DNA of 64,000 bases from Sacculina carcini (lineage: Eukaryota > Arthropoda > Thecostraca > Sacculinidae). How positions within the stretch are numbered: the stretch's first letter is position 1; each line of letters starts with the position of its first letter. The stretch is taken from NCBI GenBank assembly GCA_916048095.2, contig OU696572.1:5909362-5973361 (forward strand). The letters run 5' to 3'. Positions 33,857 through 44,961 of the stretch are shown in pieces. Made by a program: the position numbers and the translations under genes. The notes beneath the pieces were generated by a model that did not search any database, had not been told where the DNA came from, and was given only the letters and a program-made list of their open reading frames with translations.

Positions 33857-36415
33857 TTTCATGGGAATATCCCTATACTAGAATTGACTGACAATATAAA
33901 TTTGCAAGTATTCTTCCAGTTAAACTGTAATATGTTCTGTATTTGCTACATTATTCTTAAGAATGCTCTTCCGCACGAAAGGGAAAAGGTAATGCTAATA
34001 AAAATAATAATTAAATGCTAGTAAAAATATAAGAATACAAGTTATATACAATACCGCATGAAATATAAACATTGCTACAATCATGCCAAAAAGTAATACT
34101 TATGAAGAACTTAGAACTATATTAATGAACTAATTTACTTATTCTGAAAATATTTGATCATTCCTATATGAGAAAATTCATTTCTGTAAAAATTCAATTA
34201 AAAAAAAACATGATTAAATAAGAAAAAACTTGGTTTAATCCATGGTTTAAACCAAACAAACCCTGAACACAACTCAATACGTCTTTATTAACAATATGTC
34301 ATAGGAGTGTTTGAAAAACATGTTGAGCAATATGATTGACAAAATCGTAAATATTCGAAGTTGTAGCAACGCAGGAAGGCAGCGATGATGGTTGAAGGCA
34401 GATAATGAGGCTCATGAAGACTGGGTAGTGTCACTTTCACCGCTCACCCGACAAACAATAGCTGAGCTGACCGGATTAAATTTCAGATGTGACGGAATCG
34501 CTCACGAATCATCCTGAAATATATCGTATTAAATCGATTGTAGGGCGGTACTGAAGGAACAAACATCACAGTAAACACTGTCTACACGTCAGGAATGATC
34601 GGTTCCAATTGGTATACAATTCCGTTCACTAATATATGTTCAGTATGAGACCGTACGATGTATTTATTTTGACATTCAATTTTATTAAAGTTTTATTAAT
34701 TTAATTTACTTCATATTGGCACCCACCTTAGATGACGCGGATGTTATGTTACATCACAAGTGCTGACAAGGCCGCACGAGCGCAGTCTCTCAATGTCGAC
34801 ATGCAAGACGATGTGCAACAAGAGTTTCTGCACATTCGGATTGTGTTAATAATTGCAAAACAAGATTCGTTGGACACAAAGAAAACACAGAAAACGAACA
34901 AGCAAGCAAATACTCGCAAATAGCACTGATATATGGAGAATTAATTGTAACGACAGCAATATGTTGTTGAAATGTTGATCTTCGTCGTTCGGCTAATCGT
35001 GATGTATTGATAGTTCCTCTTGATGTTGTGTTCCGCGATAACAAGTAATAGTCACCCAGTCTTAGTTTAATTGTGTATTTAGAAGCCAGTCAAATCTAAT
35101 CTTAAAACTTAATAAGTCCTGAACCTAATACCCTAATGATGAATTATTAACTGCCTGCCTGGATGAGTGGCAAATCCTACGTCACATGTCGCAAATCGCA
35201 TGTCAGCCCAAGCCCCCTATTCTTAGTAACCCCGGTTTATATACCCACGACCACATGTCGTTGGCACCATACACTATAGGCAATGCGAGTTGGCTAAACA
35301 GCGCAACTACACAACCGGGACACACGCTATTTCTAAACGTGTTCTGACTGTACACACGCGTGTTACCACGAGATGCTCAGCCAAGTCAGACGTACAAAAA
35401 AGGTCATAAATTAACTGTCAAGTTACTTCACACATTGACATGCATATCAGGCGCAGTGTACTACTGACTCCACCCTACCACAATAATTAGCCTAACGACA
35501 GCTGCACAATCAGACCGCGAAAAGAACGCGAAAGTAAACTGAGGGAAAGAGAGAGAAAAACCGAGTAAACTGACAGATAGAAAACTGGTCTGATTATAAC
35601 TTTGTTATATCACATCTGCGAGGTCTTTTAAACGAATGTGAACACTAGACGCAATCACGGCCATCAAGCCCACCGGCTCCAATGAATCGTGATAGTTGCA
35701 ATTATAGCAAACTGCCATTCATTATTTGCCGAGTTTCCACATCAGGGTAGGACTGAGGCATAATTCTGATCAGTGATTATACAGCGCCATTTCTCGCCAT
35801 ACACCCATACTCTACAAGTATGTGCATACAGTATTGTGCGTCGTTAATAATCAACTGTCACATCGAGTCGACAGGGCCGTACATAACACACACAGGAACG
35901 TACTGTGTCACCAGCCAATTGCTGGTGTATTCTGGCACGTTAACTGTCATTTTTCGATGTTTGCCTCATCCCAATAGTTTTGTGGTATCCCTGCCGCATT
36001 AATAACTGACAGCTCCAGCATCGAGTATTAGCCCAAAATACTCGACAGCTTGAACAAAAGTGAGGTTTTAAAATTACTCAGACCAGTTATCTTTACATTT
36101 TCAGAAATAATTATTAGCTAGGACCCAAATAGTCATTACGACCCATTTCACCTAAGTTTTCAAGTGTGTATATCAATGTACTATCGCATTAAGTAATTGC
36201 AATAAAGTAGTCTATCGCATAAAGTAATCGAAACTAACACAGTAACTTAAAATCTAGAACAACACGAATCTATATCTCACAAATCTACATAAAAAACTAA
36301 TTTAGTTGTAGTTAACACCTGGTTATGGACATAATGTTACGATTATATGACTATAAAAATTAACACAATTAAATCTAAATAGCTCAACACATTATACATA
36401 TAAAATGAGCGATAT
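33857..36415. other. AT-rich interval without recognisable genes
   Basis: Frames are short and without motifs. A weak Helitron-like phrase (ttccgcacgaaagggaaaagg taatgcta) sits at 33970-34000. Otherwise nothing stands out. Confidence 0.55.
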
Positions 36416-36419
36416 ATCG

Positions 36420-36720
36420 TGTTAATAAAACCATTTATCGCCGACCACGAACGCCTCCACGGCTCGATCCAAGCAGGCGGTGTTGATCTTGAACCACATC
36501 AGGCAGAAGACGTATACCGGCGGGGAACACTGTGTCGACTCGTAGTCCACGCGCTGCTTCACCAGTCATCCAGCTGCTGTCGTCGTTGTGCGCAAACATC
36601 TGCAGCACTTCGTTGTGAATCTCGTAGATTTATATCCGACCGTCTTCCATGGTTACTCGTCCCCATCTTTATCGCAATTGACTTTCAGGCTGATCGGTGA
36701 ACCGCTGGTGTTGTCTCGGC
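36420..36720 (-). other. GC-richer island, possible decayed coding sequence
   Basis: The base composition rises sharply against its surroundings. On the minus strand one frame reads IYEIHNEVLQMFAHNDDSSW and continues AARGLRVDTVFPAGIRLLPD. Another reads SPISLKVNCDKDGDE upstream. No family is recognised and stops separate the pieces. The plus-strand frames look like shadows. Confidence 0.3.
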
Positions 36721-36939
36721 TCGTGTTGATGATGATTTCGGCAATGACATATCCCAGTCCGCTAATTGTTTTTGTTTTCGTTGTTAGTAGACTGTCAGTT
36801 CAGCACACCGTTGATCAGGGGGTTCAGCACACTGTTGACTCAAACTCGCCTCTTCAGACCGAAAAACGGACAATTCTCGCCAGTGACTTATTGTTCTGCG
36901 TCAATGTGGTAGCAGAAATGAGACAAGGAATTGAATGAA

Positions 36940-37696
36940 AAACGCATGCAATGTCCACTTGGAAATACGAAACTAATTTACCACAAGGTAGGAAAACAGG
37001 GGCTGCATCCATGAGAGGAAATATAGACAATAAATATGAGACAATTAATAGGAGCAATGAACAGAGCCATTATACTTTAATAATTATCAAATATTATTAT
37101 ATTTATTTATTCTAATTAAACCCACTTTCATTTAATATTGTTGAGTTGCCATATATTTATCTAGTTTTAAGAATCAATTTTACACACTTACATAGTAATG
37201 TTGTTTCGTCTTTTGTAACCTTGAGTGCGCACATACTTCTGCGTATATTATCGATAATAATTACAATCTACTTTATTGGTCGTTAATTGATGTCGTAGCA
37301 TACATCTGTGTATGCTTCCAGTTTCAACTAACCGACTTAGTCAACAAAGTAATTGATTCAATAACTCCGCTTGTTCAAAAGGTAGCATGTTAAATGCTTT
37401 CAACCTAATGTCTTGTGTATTTTCACAGTTAGAAAATTGACATAAGCCTATTCTTTTGACACCATTTGTGCCTCGTACATTATATTGTTGCCCAATATTA
37501 AACGCATTCATATATCCATCAGTGAAGCCTATGGAACTTTCCTCAATATCCGTTGGCTATTGTATATCACATTTTATGCCCTCCTTTTCTGGCATTTTAT
37601 ATTTTATGCCCTCCTTTATGAGATCCACACTGTCTACATCAACGTCTACTTCTTCAGCCATTTAGTCATATAGTCATTTTGTTAATTAGTCATCAG
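36940..37696. other. No recognisable gene
   Basis: AT-rich sequence. A tandem phrase (cattttatgccctcctttt, then cattttatattttatgccctcc) occurs near 37570-37615. Confidence 0.5.
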
Positions 37697-38211
37697 TAGG
37701 GTGACCTTTTGTTGCAAATGCAACTTTTTTATCATAGACTCTACTCATCCTGAAAAGCCCAAAAATACGTTTATTTTTTATCTGAGGTAAGTATTGAGTG
37801 AGTTATAAATGCAACTTTTTGCATCTTTTGGTTTTTAGCGCAACTTTTTGCAACTTTTCGTTTTTAGCACAACTTTTGCAATTTATTAGTTTTTGAGGGC
37901 AAGTTTTTTGGCTTGAGAACAAGTTTTTGCACTTTATGATCAATTTTTACACTTCCAATACAGTTTTTAGTTCTTGAAGCTGCTCAATACAAATAAAATT
38001 GACGCGTTTTCAATGCAAGCTAAATACATGTGTTTGAAAGGCGTGTGATGTACCCGTGTGAGTTGGTAGGCATTATGTGTGCGCGTGAGTGTGTGCGCCC
38101 ACATCGAGAAAGAGGAGCGCTCTTATTGACATAGGCACGTGTATTTGTCCATCTAAAATTCACAATGGGTTGATAGGGCAACGGTTGAATGCTGGTTAGT
38201 GCGCTGGTGAT

Positions 38212-38355
38212 TGTAGTGTGATGCTGCCCCGCCCAGAGGGCGCGGGCGCGGCTAGCGTGGATGACGCTACCCGCTACGAGTCAGTGTGTGTCCAGCAGTG
38301 GTTGTGTGCAGGTCGTGACGTTGTACTCGTATTGTGATCGTAAATATATCATACA
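38212..38355 (+). repeat. 5' LTR (144 bp)
   Basis: Starts TGTAGTGTGATGCTGCCCCG with a GC-box-like CCCCGCCC and ends AAATATATCATACA. Its final A is the first base of the polyprotein ATG. Confidence 0.95.
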
Positions 38356-41300
38356 TGGCGCAGCCGACTGAGACTCAGCAGGCTCTTCTGGAAGGTCAGC
38401 AACGACAGCTGGACCAGTTGACATCGCTGGTAAGCATGCTCGCCCGGCAGCAGCTGGAACCGGCAGCCCCCGCCGGTGCACCTGCTGTGGCTCCCCGGGT
38501 GAATGCCCCGCCGCCAGCCCGCCTGTCCTACGACACGACTGCAGCTGGGTTCACAGCGTGGAAGGAACGAGTGCTGGCTCATGGCACGTTATCTGGCAGC
38601 GAAAAACTCAGCCCAGCCCAGCAACAAGCGCTGCTCACCACGCTGCTGGACGATGAGTGGTGCCGCATCATCCGACACTCTGTGGCTCTGCCGGCGGACG
38701 CTGATCTGCCAGCCTGCATTGAGCTGCTGGAAAACCACCAGCGGTCACGTCAACAGGTGTTAGTGCAGCGCCGGCATTTTTCCTCCCGCCGCCAGCACGA
38801 CGGGGAGAAGGTGGGTGACTTCGTGCTCTCCCTGCGTGAGATTGCGGCCTGCTGCGATTTCTGCAGCAGTTGCCGCGATGAGCGCATTCGCGACCAGATC
38901 GTCATGGGGACGGCCGACTCCACTGCCCTGCACCAGCTGCTGCAGGTTGCCCACAACGAATTGTCGCTGGAGAGGGCAGTCAAAATTTGCGAGTCAGCGG
39001 AGTGCGTCCGCCATGATGTTGTGGCCATGCAGCGAGCCACGCCCGATGTGGCTAGTTCGGCCACCATCCGTACAGAGGTCGCCGCCGTGCGCCGTCAACC
39101 ACTGCGCATGCGCGAGCAGTTCGGCCGGCAGCCACTGCGCATGCGCGACCAGCATGACCGTCAACCACTGCGCATGCGCGACCAACCGAACCTGCAGTCA
39201 GCTGATGGTGGCAACGGCTCTGCATGCGATCGCTGCGGCCAAAGACACCAGACGGCGCCATGCCGCGCTGCTGACTGCGTCTGTCGCCGATGCGGAAAGC
39301 GCGGCCACTACGCGCGTGCATGCCGTGCGTCCCAGTCCGGCGCGGGCCGCCGCCGAAACAACTTCGTCGAATATGTTGGCTGTGATGCAAACGATGGTGT
39401 TGTGAACGACGAAAATACACAAGACACATTGTATATCGGTGATATTTTTGATCGTGCTGAACGCACCCGTTTGACCACCGTGGGCCTAACCGTTTCCGTG
39501 GGGGGGCACCAACCGCGCAAAATCACATGGCGCTGTGATTCTGGGGCCGATGTCTCCGTAGTAGATGCTGTAGTCGCGCAGCAGCTCGGGGTAGCCGCCA
39601 AGAGCTTATGTCCACCGCCGTCGCGCCTGCGGGTCGCCAACGGCCAGCCACTGCGGTGTTTGGGTACATTCGAGGCGCTGCTGCGACTTGGCGACGCTTC
39701 TTGCCGCTCCACAGTGTACGTGGTGCCGTCAGTGCGGCGCCCTCTGCTCTGTTGGCGGGACGCAGTGGAACTGCGCCTGCTGCACCGCGCATTTCCGCGC
39801 CAGATGTCACGCGAGCAGCATCTACAGCAGGTGACCGCAGGACCGTCAGTCCCGATGCCGCGACCTTGCCCTCGGTGGACCAGCGCGGCGCAGCCTACCG
39901 CTGCAGAGCGACGGGCACACAGCGAGCAATTGTTGGCGGCCTTCACTCGCGTGTTCTCTACGGACGGTCCCCTCCGCGAGATGACTGGCGGTGCAATGCG
40001 GATTGACCTCCGAGATGATGCCGTGCCCAACAATGTGACCGCCCCTCGTTCTGTGCCATTCTGCCACCGCGCCCAGGCACAACAGCAGCTGGAGCAGCTG
40101 CAGCAGCAGGGCGTCATTGAGCCGGTGTCCCACCCGACTGACTGGTGCTCGCCCATTGTCGTGGTCGGCAAACGAAATGCGGACGGCACGCCCAACGGTT
40201 GCCGCCTCACGGTGGACTTTACCCGTCTCAATCGTTTCGTCCGCCGACCGACTCATCCGGTTCGCTCGCCTGTCGAGGCCGTAGCCAGCATGGGCCTCGG
40301 CAACCGGTGGTTCACCCAGGTGGACGCCCTACAGGGCTACTTTCAGGTGCCCCTGCGCCGCGAGGACCGAGACCTCACCACTTTCATCACGCCGTGGGGT
40401 CGGTTCAGGTTCTGCCGGGCGCCAATGGGCCTGGTGTCAAGCGGCGACGAGTTCAACCGGCGCGGCGACGTCGCCTTGGCTGGCTTAGCGGACTCGTGCA
40501 AGATTGTTGACGACGTGCTGGTGCACACTGCCAGCTACGACGACCATCTGCAGCGAGTCTGGCAACTACTGCAGCGCTGTGACGACGCCGGCGTCACTTT
40601 GAACCGGAAAAAGTTTGTCTTTGCGGCCACTGCCGCCAATTTCTGTGGCTTCCACATCACGTCCTCCGGATTTACCATCGACGAGAAGAAAATTCGGGCC
40701 CTGGCTGACTTCCCTACACCGACGGACCTGACCTCACTGCGGTCGTTCTTGGGCTTGGCGAATCAGTTTGGCGACTTCTCTGACGCCATCGCTTCTGCTG
40801 CCGAGCCCCTGCGTCAGCTGCTCCGCAAAGGCGTCGAGTGGCAGTGGTCGTCACAACACGACGCTGCTTTCACGGCCGTAAAACGCGCGTTGGCCAGCCC
40901 GCCCGTGCTTGGCCACTTCGACCCGACAAGGCCCACCATGTTGGAGACGGACGCGGCAAGACAGAAAGGCCTCGGGTTTGTCCTCCGCCAGCGGGACGAC
41001 CAGGGCCGCTGGCAGCTCATCCAGTGTGGGTCGCGATTCGTCTCCGACACGGAGAGCCGTTATGCCGTCTGCGAGCTGGAGATGTTGGCCGTGGTGTGGG
41101 CCTGCCAGAAATGCCACCAATATCTGGCTGGCCTGCCCACCTTCAATGTGGTCACCGACCACAAGCCGCTGGTGCCCATCCTGAACGAGAAGGCGCTCGG
41201 AGACATCTGCAATCCTCGTCTGCAGCGCATGCGTCAGCGTCTACTGCACCTGACCTTTGTCGCCAGCTGGAGGCCAGGAGCACAGCACAACATCGCCGAC

Positions 41301-42863
41301 GCCCTGTCACGCGCACCCTCCCAGCCGGCCGGTGCTGACGCGGACGTGGACGACTCTTCGTCTGGATTTTTCATACAGACGCTAGACGCCTTCTCAGATG
41401 AGGACGATGAAGGCCGCCGCACATCGCCAGTCGACACCACTCTGGAGGCGGTGCGAGCTGCGTCTCTCGCGGACGACGAGTGCCGTCAGCTGATGCCGTA
41501 CGTGCTAGACGGCTTTCCTCAGCATAAGCATCTCCTACCGTCCAGCCTTCACCAGTACTGGGGTGTGCGCGACCAGCTCACTGCGGACCATGGCCTGATT
41601 TTGGTCGGCTGCCGTCTGCTTGTGCCCAAGCGCCTGCGAAAAGATACCCTCCGCCGCCTCCACGAAAGCCATCAGGGGCAGGTCAGGACGGTTCAACGCG
41701 CCCGCCAGACTGTATTCTGGCCTGGCCTTAATAACGACATCGCCATGGCCGTTTTGTCATGCCAAGAGTGTCTCGAATACAAGGACTCTCAGCAGAAAGA
41801 GCCATACATGGCGGAACCGCGCCCGACACGGCCCTTCGAATCGGTGTCGGCAGATTTCTTCTACCATGCGGGGAAAACGTTCCTCGTATACGCCGACCGA
41901 TTCTCCAACTGGCCGCTGGTGTTTGAATGTGGCCTTGACGCGTCTGCTCATCAGCTGGTGAAGCTGTTTCGGCGCGTGTTTGTCGCCACGGGCGTACCGT
42001 CCATATTGTCGTCGGACGGCGGCCCGCAGTTCACTGCGCGTCTCACTGCCGAGTTCCTGCGACATTGGCGTGTCCGTCACCGACTCTCCAGTCCACGCTT
42101 CCCGTCCTCTAATGGGCACGCCGAGTCCGCTGTCAAGCGGGTGAAGCGACTCATCCAGAAGTCGGCCCACGACGGGGACCTCAACACGGACGCGTTCGTT
42201 GCCGGCCTGCTGGAGATGTGTAACGCGCCTGGTGCCGACGGCCGCTCGCCCGCGCAGCTGCTGTACGGTCGCCCCGTGTCGTCTGCCGTCCCCGCGCATC
42301 CTCGCGCGTTCCTGCCTGAATGGCAGCCGTCCACCGCTGAGTGTGATCTCCGAGCAGCGGCCGCGCACGACAGGCAGATCACCAACTACAATCGGTCAGC
42401 CAGACCACTGCCGCCGTTATCGCCCGGCACTACAGTGGCTCTCCAGGACCCGACGACAGGCCGCTGGGACCGGACTGGCGTGGTCGCTGTCACTGGTCGT
42501 CGCCGCCAGTACGCGGTACGCTTACCGCATGGCGGTCTCTACTGGCGTAACCGCCGACATCTGCGGCCAGCAGTCAGCGCACCCGCCTCCGAAGTGACGC
42601 CGCCACCATTCGTCAGCGCAGCGCGGCCAGAGGCCATGTGCCTGCCTTGCCCACAGCTGTCGCCGCCGCAACCGCCGCGAGAGACCAGCAGCAGCAGCGG
42701 ACCCGCGCCGCCGCCGGGGGAGGATGTGAGCGGAACATCAGAGGCTCCACATACACCAAACCCTCGCCGAAGCGACCGAACCCGCAGACCGCCGCCGCAC
42801 CTGAGCGACTACGTCTGCAGGACCAGCAGCGCCCCCCTTCCGCCGCTTGGAGGGGAGATGTAG
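38355..42863 (+). CDS. gag-pol polyprotein of the compact Ty3-like element
   Basis: 1502 codons, no stop or frameshift, gag and pol fused. Gag occupies about the first 330 residues and includes three copies of a QPLRMRDQ-type repeat (about residues 250-280) and a CCHC knuckle CRRCGKRGHYARAC (about 310). Protease: CDSGADVS near 394. RT: VDALQGYFQV near 656 and IVDDVLVH near 718, an IVDD form of the usual YxDD. RNase H: ETDAARQKG near 864, followed by CELEMLAVVWA and DHKPLVPI. Integrase: HHCC module ending SCQEC near 1135, then SADFF (1165), SSDGGPQF (1220) and NGHAESAVKR (1256) for the D, D, E triad. The tail is proline-rich. ATG 38355 is preferred over an in-frame upstream GTG. The stop TAG lies in the 3' LTR. 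Confidence 0.93.
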   Translation: MAQPTETQQALLEGQQRQLDQLTSLVSMLARQQLEPAAPAGAPAVAPRVNAPPPARLSYDTTAAGFTAWKERVLAHGTLSGSEKLSPAQQQALLTTLLDDEWCRIIRHSVALPADADLPACIELLENHQRSRQQVLVQRRHFSSRRQHDGEKVGDFVLSLREIAACCDFCSSCRDERIRDQIVMGTADSTALHQLLQVAHNELSLERAVKICESAECVRHDVVAMQRATPDVASSATIRTEVAAVRRQPLRMREQFGRQPLRMRDQHDRQPLRMRDQPNLQSADGGNGSACDRCGQRHQTAPCRAADCVCRRCGKRGHYARACRASQSGAGRRRNNFVEYVGCDANDGVVNDENTQDTLYIGDIFDRAERTRLTTVGLTVSVGGHQPRKITWRCDSGADVSVVDAVVAQQLGVAAKSLCPPPSRLRVANGQPLRCLGTFEALLRLGDASCRSTVYVVPSVRRPLLCWRDAVELRLLHRAFPRQMSREQHLQQVTAGPSVPMPRPCPRWTSAAQPTAAERRAHSEQLLAAFTRVFSTDGPLREMTGGAMRIDLRDDAVPNNVTAPRSVPFCHRAQAQQQLEQLQQQGVIEPVSHPTDWCSPIVVVGKRNADGTPNGCRLTVDFTRLNRFVRRPTHPVRSPVEAVASMGLGNRWFTQVDALQGYFQVPLRREDRDLTTFITPWGRFRFCRAPMGLVSSGDEFNRRGDVALAGLADSCKIVDDVLVHTASYDDHLQRVWQLLQRCDDAGVTLNRKKFVFAATAANFCGFHITSSGFTIDEKKIRALADFPTPTDLTSLRSFLGLANQFGDFSDAIASAAEPLRQLLRKGVEWQWSSQHDAAFTAVKRALASPPVLGHFDPTRPTMLETDAARQKGLGFVLRQRDDQGRWQLIQCGSRFVSDTESRYAVCELEMLAVVWACQKCHQYLAGLPTFNVVTDHKPLVPILNEKALGDICNPRLQRMRQRLLHLTFVASWRPGAQHNIADALSRAPSQPAGADADVDDSSSGFFIQTLDAFSDEDDEGRRTSPVDTTLEAVRAASLADDECRQLMPYVLDGFPQHKHLLPSSLHQYWGVRDQLTADHGLILVGCRLLVPKRLRKDTLRRLHESHQGQVRTVQRARQTVFWPGLNNDIAMAVLSCQECLEYKDSQQKEPYMAEPRPTRPFESVSADFFYHAGKTFLVYADRFSNWPLVFECGLDASAHQLVKLFRRVFVATGVPSILSSDGGPQFTARLTAEFLRHWRVRHRLSSPRFPSSNGHAESAVKRVKRLIQKSAHDGDLNTDAFVAGLLEMCNAPGADGRSPAQLLYGRPVSSAVPAHPRAFLPEWQPSTAECDLRAAAAHDRQITNYNRSARPLPPLSPGTTVALQDPTTGRWDRTGVVAVTGRRRQYAVRLPHGGLYWRNRRHLRPAVSAPASEVTPPPFVSAARPEAMCLPCPQLSPPQPPRETSSSSGPAPPPGEDVSGTSEAPHTPNPRRSDRTRRPPPHLSDYVCRTSSAPLPPLGGEM
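38356..38372 (+). promoter_or_regulatory. Primer-binding site
   Basis: TGGCGCAGCCGACTGAG directly follows the LTR. TGG is complementary to a tRNA CCA end. The site overlaps the first codons of gag (ATGGCGCAGCC). The tRNA was not identified. Confidence 0.7.
42849..42858 (+). promoter_or_regulatory. Polypurine tract
   Basis: GGAGGGGAGA immediately before the 3' LTR, as needed for plus-strand priming. It also encodes Gly-Gly-Glu near the end of the polyprotein. Confidence 0.85.
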
Positions 42864-43002
42864 TGTGATGCTGCCCCGCCCAGAGGGCGCGGGCGCGGCT
42901 AGCGTGGATGACGCTACCCGCTACGAGTCAGTGTGTGTCCAGCAGTGGTTGTGTGCAGGTCGTGACGTTGTACTCGTATTGTGATCGTAAATATATCATA
43001 CA
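42859..43002 (+). repeat. 3' LTR (144 bp)
   Basis: No difference from the 5' LTR seen. Its bases 2-5 supply the G of the last Met codon and the TAG stop of the polyprotein. Confidence 0.95.
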
Positions 43003-43008
43003 GGTGAT

Positions 43009-44401
43009 AGTTTGTGGGTGTGTCTGTTGATTGTTCATAATACCTAAGTGTGCTTCATCCAAGAAAGCTAAATGCCAAGCCATTGTGCAAAGGTATCCAG
43101 AGGAATTCCAGCTTACGCCCAAAGGAGATTTGTTTTGCAAATACTGTGTATGTTCGGTAGACGGAGAGAGGAAATCTTCAGTGGACAAGCACAGAGGATC
43201 ATCTAAGCATCAAGCGAAAAAGAGCAAAAAATCATCGCAGAATGAACAGTTATTCATTCCGAAGCACAGATATGATATTATTGATTGAGTTACACGAACC
43301 TTTCTCTCGGCCGATATACCACTGAAAAAAGTCCGCGATCAAAAGGTGTGCGAGCTGTTTGAGTTCATGGGGCATTGTCCACCATCTGAATCAGCATGTC
43401 GTTCTCGTGTGATGGAGATGGCTGACAAGGAACTGCAGGACATGATCGACAGACTGTCGAGCTTGGAGTTGTTTTTCGTGGCTGATGAATCAGAAGTAAA
43501 CGGAACCAAGTTTTTCAGTGTCCTGGTTTGCAACGTCTCTGAACCTACAAAAACATATTTGGTTCACTGTAAATCCGTCTCCAGTGTGAACAGCCAAGTG
43601 GCCATTGAGCACATAGATGACGCTGTCAAAAGAGTCGACGTTCAACGAAGCAAGGTTGTCCTGCTCATTTCAGATGCTGCCAGGTACATGGCGAGTGCAG
43701 GCAACACACTGAAGAAGCTTTACCCGCGCCTTTCTCATGTCACCTGTGTTGCACACCTCTTACACAACTGTGCTGAGAAGGTCCGAGCCAAGTTTCCCAG
43801 TATAGACACACTCATCGCTCGAGTGAAGGTTGCTACTACGAAAAATCGGAGTCGCCAAAACGCGTTCAATGCCATAGGATGTCCACCGCAACCTGTTGTC
43901 ACACGATGGGAAAGTTGGTTGAACGCGGCGTTTTATTACGCAGAAAATTTGCCAGAGGTTAAAGATATTGTTTCTGGCTTCGAAGGAGGTCTTTTGGTGT
44001 CTCGAGCCAAGGAGGCACTTGTGAATGCAACAATCATCGAAGACCTGGCTGCGATCAAGCGGAACTACGTTGAGCTCGCTCAATTGTTTCCCAGAGTCGA
44101 AAGCCCCTATTACACATTAAATACAGCGTTCAGTGATTTGACCAAGCTGAAATTCGATGAAGATGCTGATCTAAAACAATATCTCACCAAAAGGATCGAG
44201 AAAAACACAGACCTGAAGGCCATTCTGAAGTACGAGCGCAGTGACATCTCACCAGCGCTGTATGTGAGTCTGCAGCATTGTCAGGCAACATCTGCTTCAG
44301 TTGAAAGGTGCTTCAGCATGCTGAACAAGTTGCTTGCAGACGACCGGAACTTTGATAAAAAATATGGAGGCGTATTTGAGAATGTATTACAATTCTTCTG
44401 A
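43009..44401 (+). pseudogene. hAT transposase, copy A, one nonsense codon
   Basis: Amino end: a BED-like zinc finger, YPEEFQLTPKGDLFCKYC...DKHRGSSKHQ, with 'IPLKKV' after it, the layout of CGGBP1-like hAT proteins. An in-frame TGA at 43286-43288 follows HRYDIID; copy B has CGA there. The core includes FFVADESEVNG, VVLLISDAARYM and HVTCVAHLLHNCAEKV. The carboxyl dimerisation segment has HCQATSASVERCFSMLNKLL and ends VLQFF at 44401. The start is uncertain: an acceptor-like CCTAAG precedes TGTGCTTCATCC, so a 5' exon may exist. Apart from the single stop the gene is complete. Confidence 0.85.
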
Positions 44402-44961
44402 CTGATTATGTATTCGCATATAAATATATTTTGTGTTTTGAGTTATTGTTACTCTTTATACAGTTGTATCTGGTTTTGATTAATCTGGAGCAAACTAGAT
44501 TGCATTCTGAATATCAACTTTAGAGCAACAACGCTAGCATATGGTTCTTGCATCAATTTGGGATATTCGTTAGTGGCTTGATTAACTTAAACATTGATTC
44601 TAGACGCTAAATGTATTGATATTTGAAAAAACAATGACATTGAAATTCAACAACGGAATAATACTTCGTCACGATCAATATACATATATTTTAGGGTCCG
44701 CGCTCAAAGAAAAACAAATTTCATGACAAAATATTTGAAAATGCTGAAGTTAACATGAACTTATACCAAAATGTTCATACTCAAAATCTTAAAACATTTG
44801 TCAAACAATTCGTTATTCGAACATTCACAACCATTTTTAGTGGTGTTTTCGAAAACAAATCAGTGCAACTTTTTAGCGCAACCTTTTGAATTTTTAGCGC
44901 AACTTTTTGAATTTTTTAGCGCAACTTTTCTTGATTTTTAGCGCAACAAAAGGTCACCCTA

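Larger units (their letters stand above)
38212..43002 (+). mobile_element. Compact, apparently intact Ty3-like LTR retrotransposon (4.79 kb)
   Basis: LTRs of 144 bp at 38212-38355 and 42859-43002 look identical, with TG...CA ends. The 6-bp target duplication GGTGAT occurs at 38206-38211 and 43003-43008. The empty site is preserved in hAT copy B (53985-54005, reverse strand), which confirms the boundaries. A TGG primer-binding site (38356) and a purine tract GGAGGGGAGA (42849-42858) abut the LTRs. One open frame fills the whole interior. Strong GC bias against the AT-rich hAT around it. All signs point to a recent insertion. Confidence 0.95.
37697..44961 (+). mobile_element. hAT transposon (copy A), about 2.5 kb without its LTR-element insert
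   Basis: Ends are a perfect 19-bp inverted repeat, TAGGGTGACCTTTTGTTGC at 37697 and its complement ending at 44961. Both ends carry several subterminal AGCGCAACTTTT-type repeats (about 37800-37890 and 44865-44945), as usual for hAT transposase binding. The right flank starts CTTATCAT inside piggyBac sequence. The left flank (gtcatcag) is not a matching duplication. The matching CTTATCAT lies beside the hAT end at 54512 instead. An LTR element sits at 38212-43002, between the 5' end and the transposase gene. Confidence 0.88.

Noticed and set aside
33970-34000. Helitron end at 34.0 kb
   Set aside because: Only part of the hairpin core is preserved (ccgcacgaaaggg) and the CTAG end is missing.
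36588-36938. Plus-strand 116-aa frame as a gene
   Set aside because: No motif, and the protein-like signal (weak) is on the other strand.
38281-38360. Upstream GTG start for the polyprotein at 38334
   Set aside because: The ATG at 38355 lies at the LTR border and animal translation strongly prefers ATG; the extension would be LTR sequence.
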